Assembly: GCA_963815125.1 (NCBI GenBank)
Contig: CAWFFM010000004.1
Location: 124,001 to 188,000, forward strand
DNA length: 64,000 bases
Direction: 5' to 3'
Origin: Actinocatenispora sp963815125
GTDB lineage: Bacteria; Actinomycetota; Actinomycetes; Mycobacteriales; Micromonosporaceae
Under the pieces are notes generated by a model. It did not search any database and was not told where the DNA came from. It saw only the letters and a list, made by a program, of their open reading frames with translations. The position numbers were made by a program, and so were the translations under genes. Below, piece by piece: positions 63,935 through 64,000 of the stretch. The first letter of the stretch is position 1. Every line of letters starts with the position of its first letter.

Positions 63935-64000
63935 GTGACGATTCAGGACCTCACCGACGAGCTGCGCCGCCTCGACGCCACCCTGTCGAACATCGAGAAG
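63935..64000 (+). CDS. prfB: peptide chain release factor 2 (5' end, cut by window)
   Basis: Only 22 codons lie in the window: VTIQDLTDELRRLDATLSNI then EK. This matches the start of actinobacterial RF2 (LDATLxNIE). RF2 reads UGA and UAA stop codons and releases the peptide at the ribosome. GTG start with a leaderless-type -10. The assignment rests on this short N-terminus, so it is likely but not certain. Confidence 0.7.
   Translation, partial: MTIQDLTDELRRLDATLSNIEK

Overview
The window is high-GC actinobacterial DNA with dense gene packing, many GTG/TTG starts, frequent ATGA/GTGA overlaps and many apparently leaderless promoters. Positions 33237-54615 preserve the order mtrA-mtrB-lpqB-comF-hpf-secA, followed by an Rv3235-family gene and a BldC-like HTH gene, as in the Mycobacterium tuberculosis Rv3235-Rv3246 neighbourhood. 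Gene content (DUF6912, tandem-domain GNATs, MoxR/DUF58/DUF4350/DUF4129 cluster, SepF paralogue) suggests a Micromonosporaceae-type filamentous actinomycete. The genus cannot be fixed from this sequence alone. No rRNA, tRNA, CRISPR array or complete insertion sequence was seen.

Layout. 1-12.2 kb is an accessory stretch: a TetR regulator with a triple operator, a DinB-family gene, a lipoprotein and a zinc-type CDF exporter lying between duplicated fragments of the DinB/hypothetical-gene junction, a PadR-membrane protein pair, an HTH-MarR regulator divergent from DUF4097 and alpha/beta-hydrolase genes, DoxX, a single-pass surface protein, a methyltransferase and a GNAT. 12.2-19.2 kb holds three head-to-tail paralogous membrane GGDEF/HD-GYP genes for cyclic-di-GMP turnover. 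19.3-23.3 kb carries a two-domain teichoic-acid-type transferase divergent from a GalE-like epimerase. 23.4-28 kb is a five-gene TetR-controlled operon with a 3-hydroxybutyrate-dehydrogenase-like SDR and three alpha/beta hydrolases, one secreted; this looks like polyester or 3-hydroxybutyrate-ester utilisation. It converges on lpdA.

29.5-34.7 kb is a DUF58-MoxR-DUF4350-DUF4129-membrane protein operon, divergent from mtrA-mtrB-lpqB. A perfect 13-bp inverted repeat and short upstream ORFs lie in front of mtrA. comF, hpf, two tandem-domain GNATs, a glutathionyl-hydroquinone reductase, secA, a degenerate Nudix protein, a SepF paralogue, a glycine-rich 91-residue protein and a DrrAB-type ABC exporter follow. 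53.7-64 kb contains the Rv3235-family gene, a BldC-like gene, DUF6912, a multi-pass membrane protein with a KQAG-repeat tail, pruA, an SRPBCC protein, tryptophan 2,3-dioxygenase, a MarR regulator, a serine/threonine kinase, a PadR regulator and the first codons of prfB.

The most unusual structure is a family of about 147-bp double-hairpin elements, present three times (9.4, 58.5 and 62.6 kb) in the same orientation. They carry CATTTTCCCCGAA-type inverted arms, and their inner stems appear to be kept while the sequence changes.
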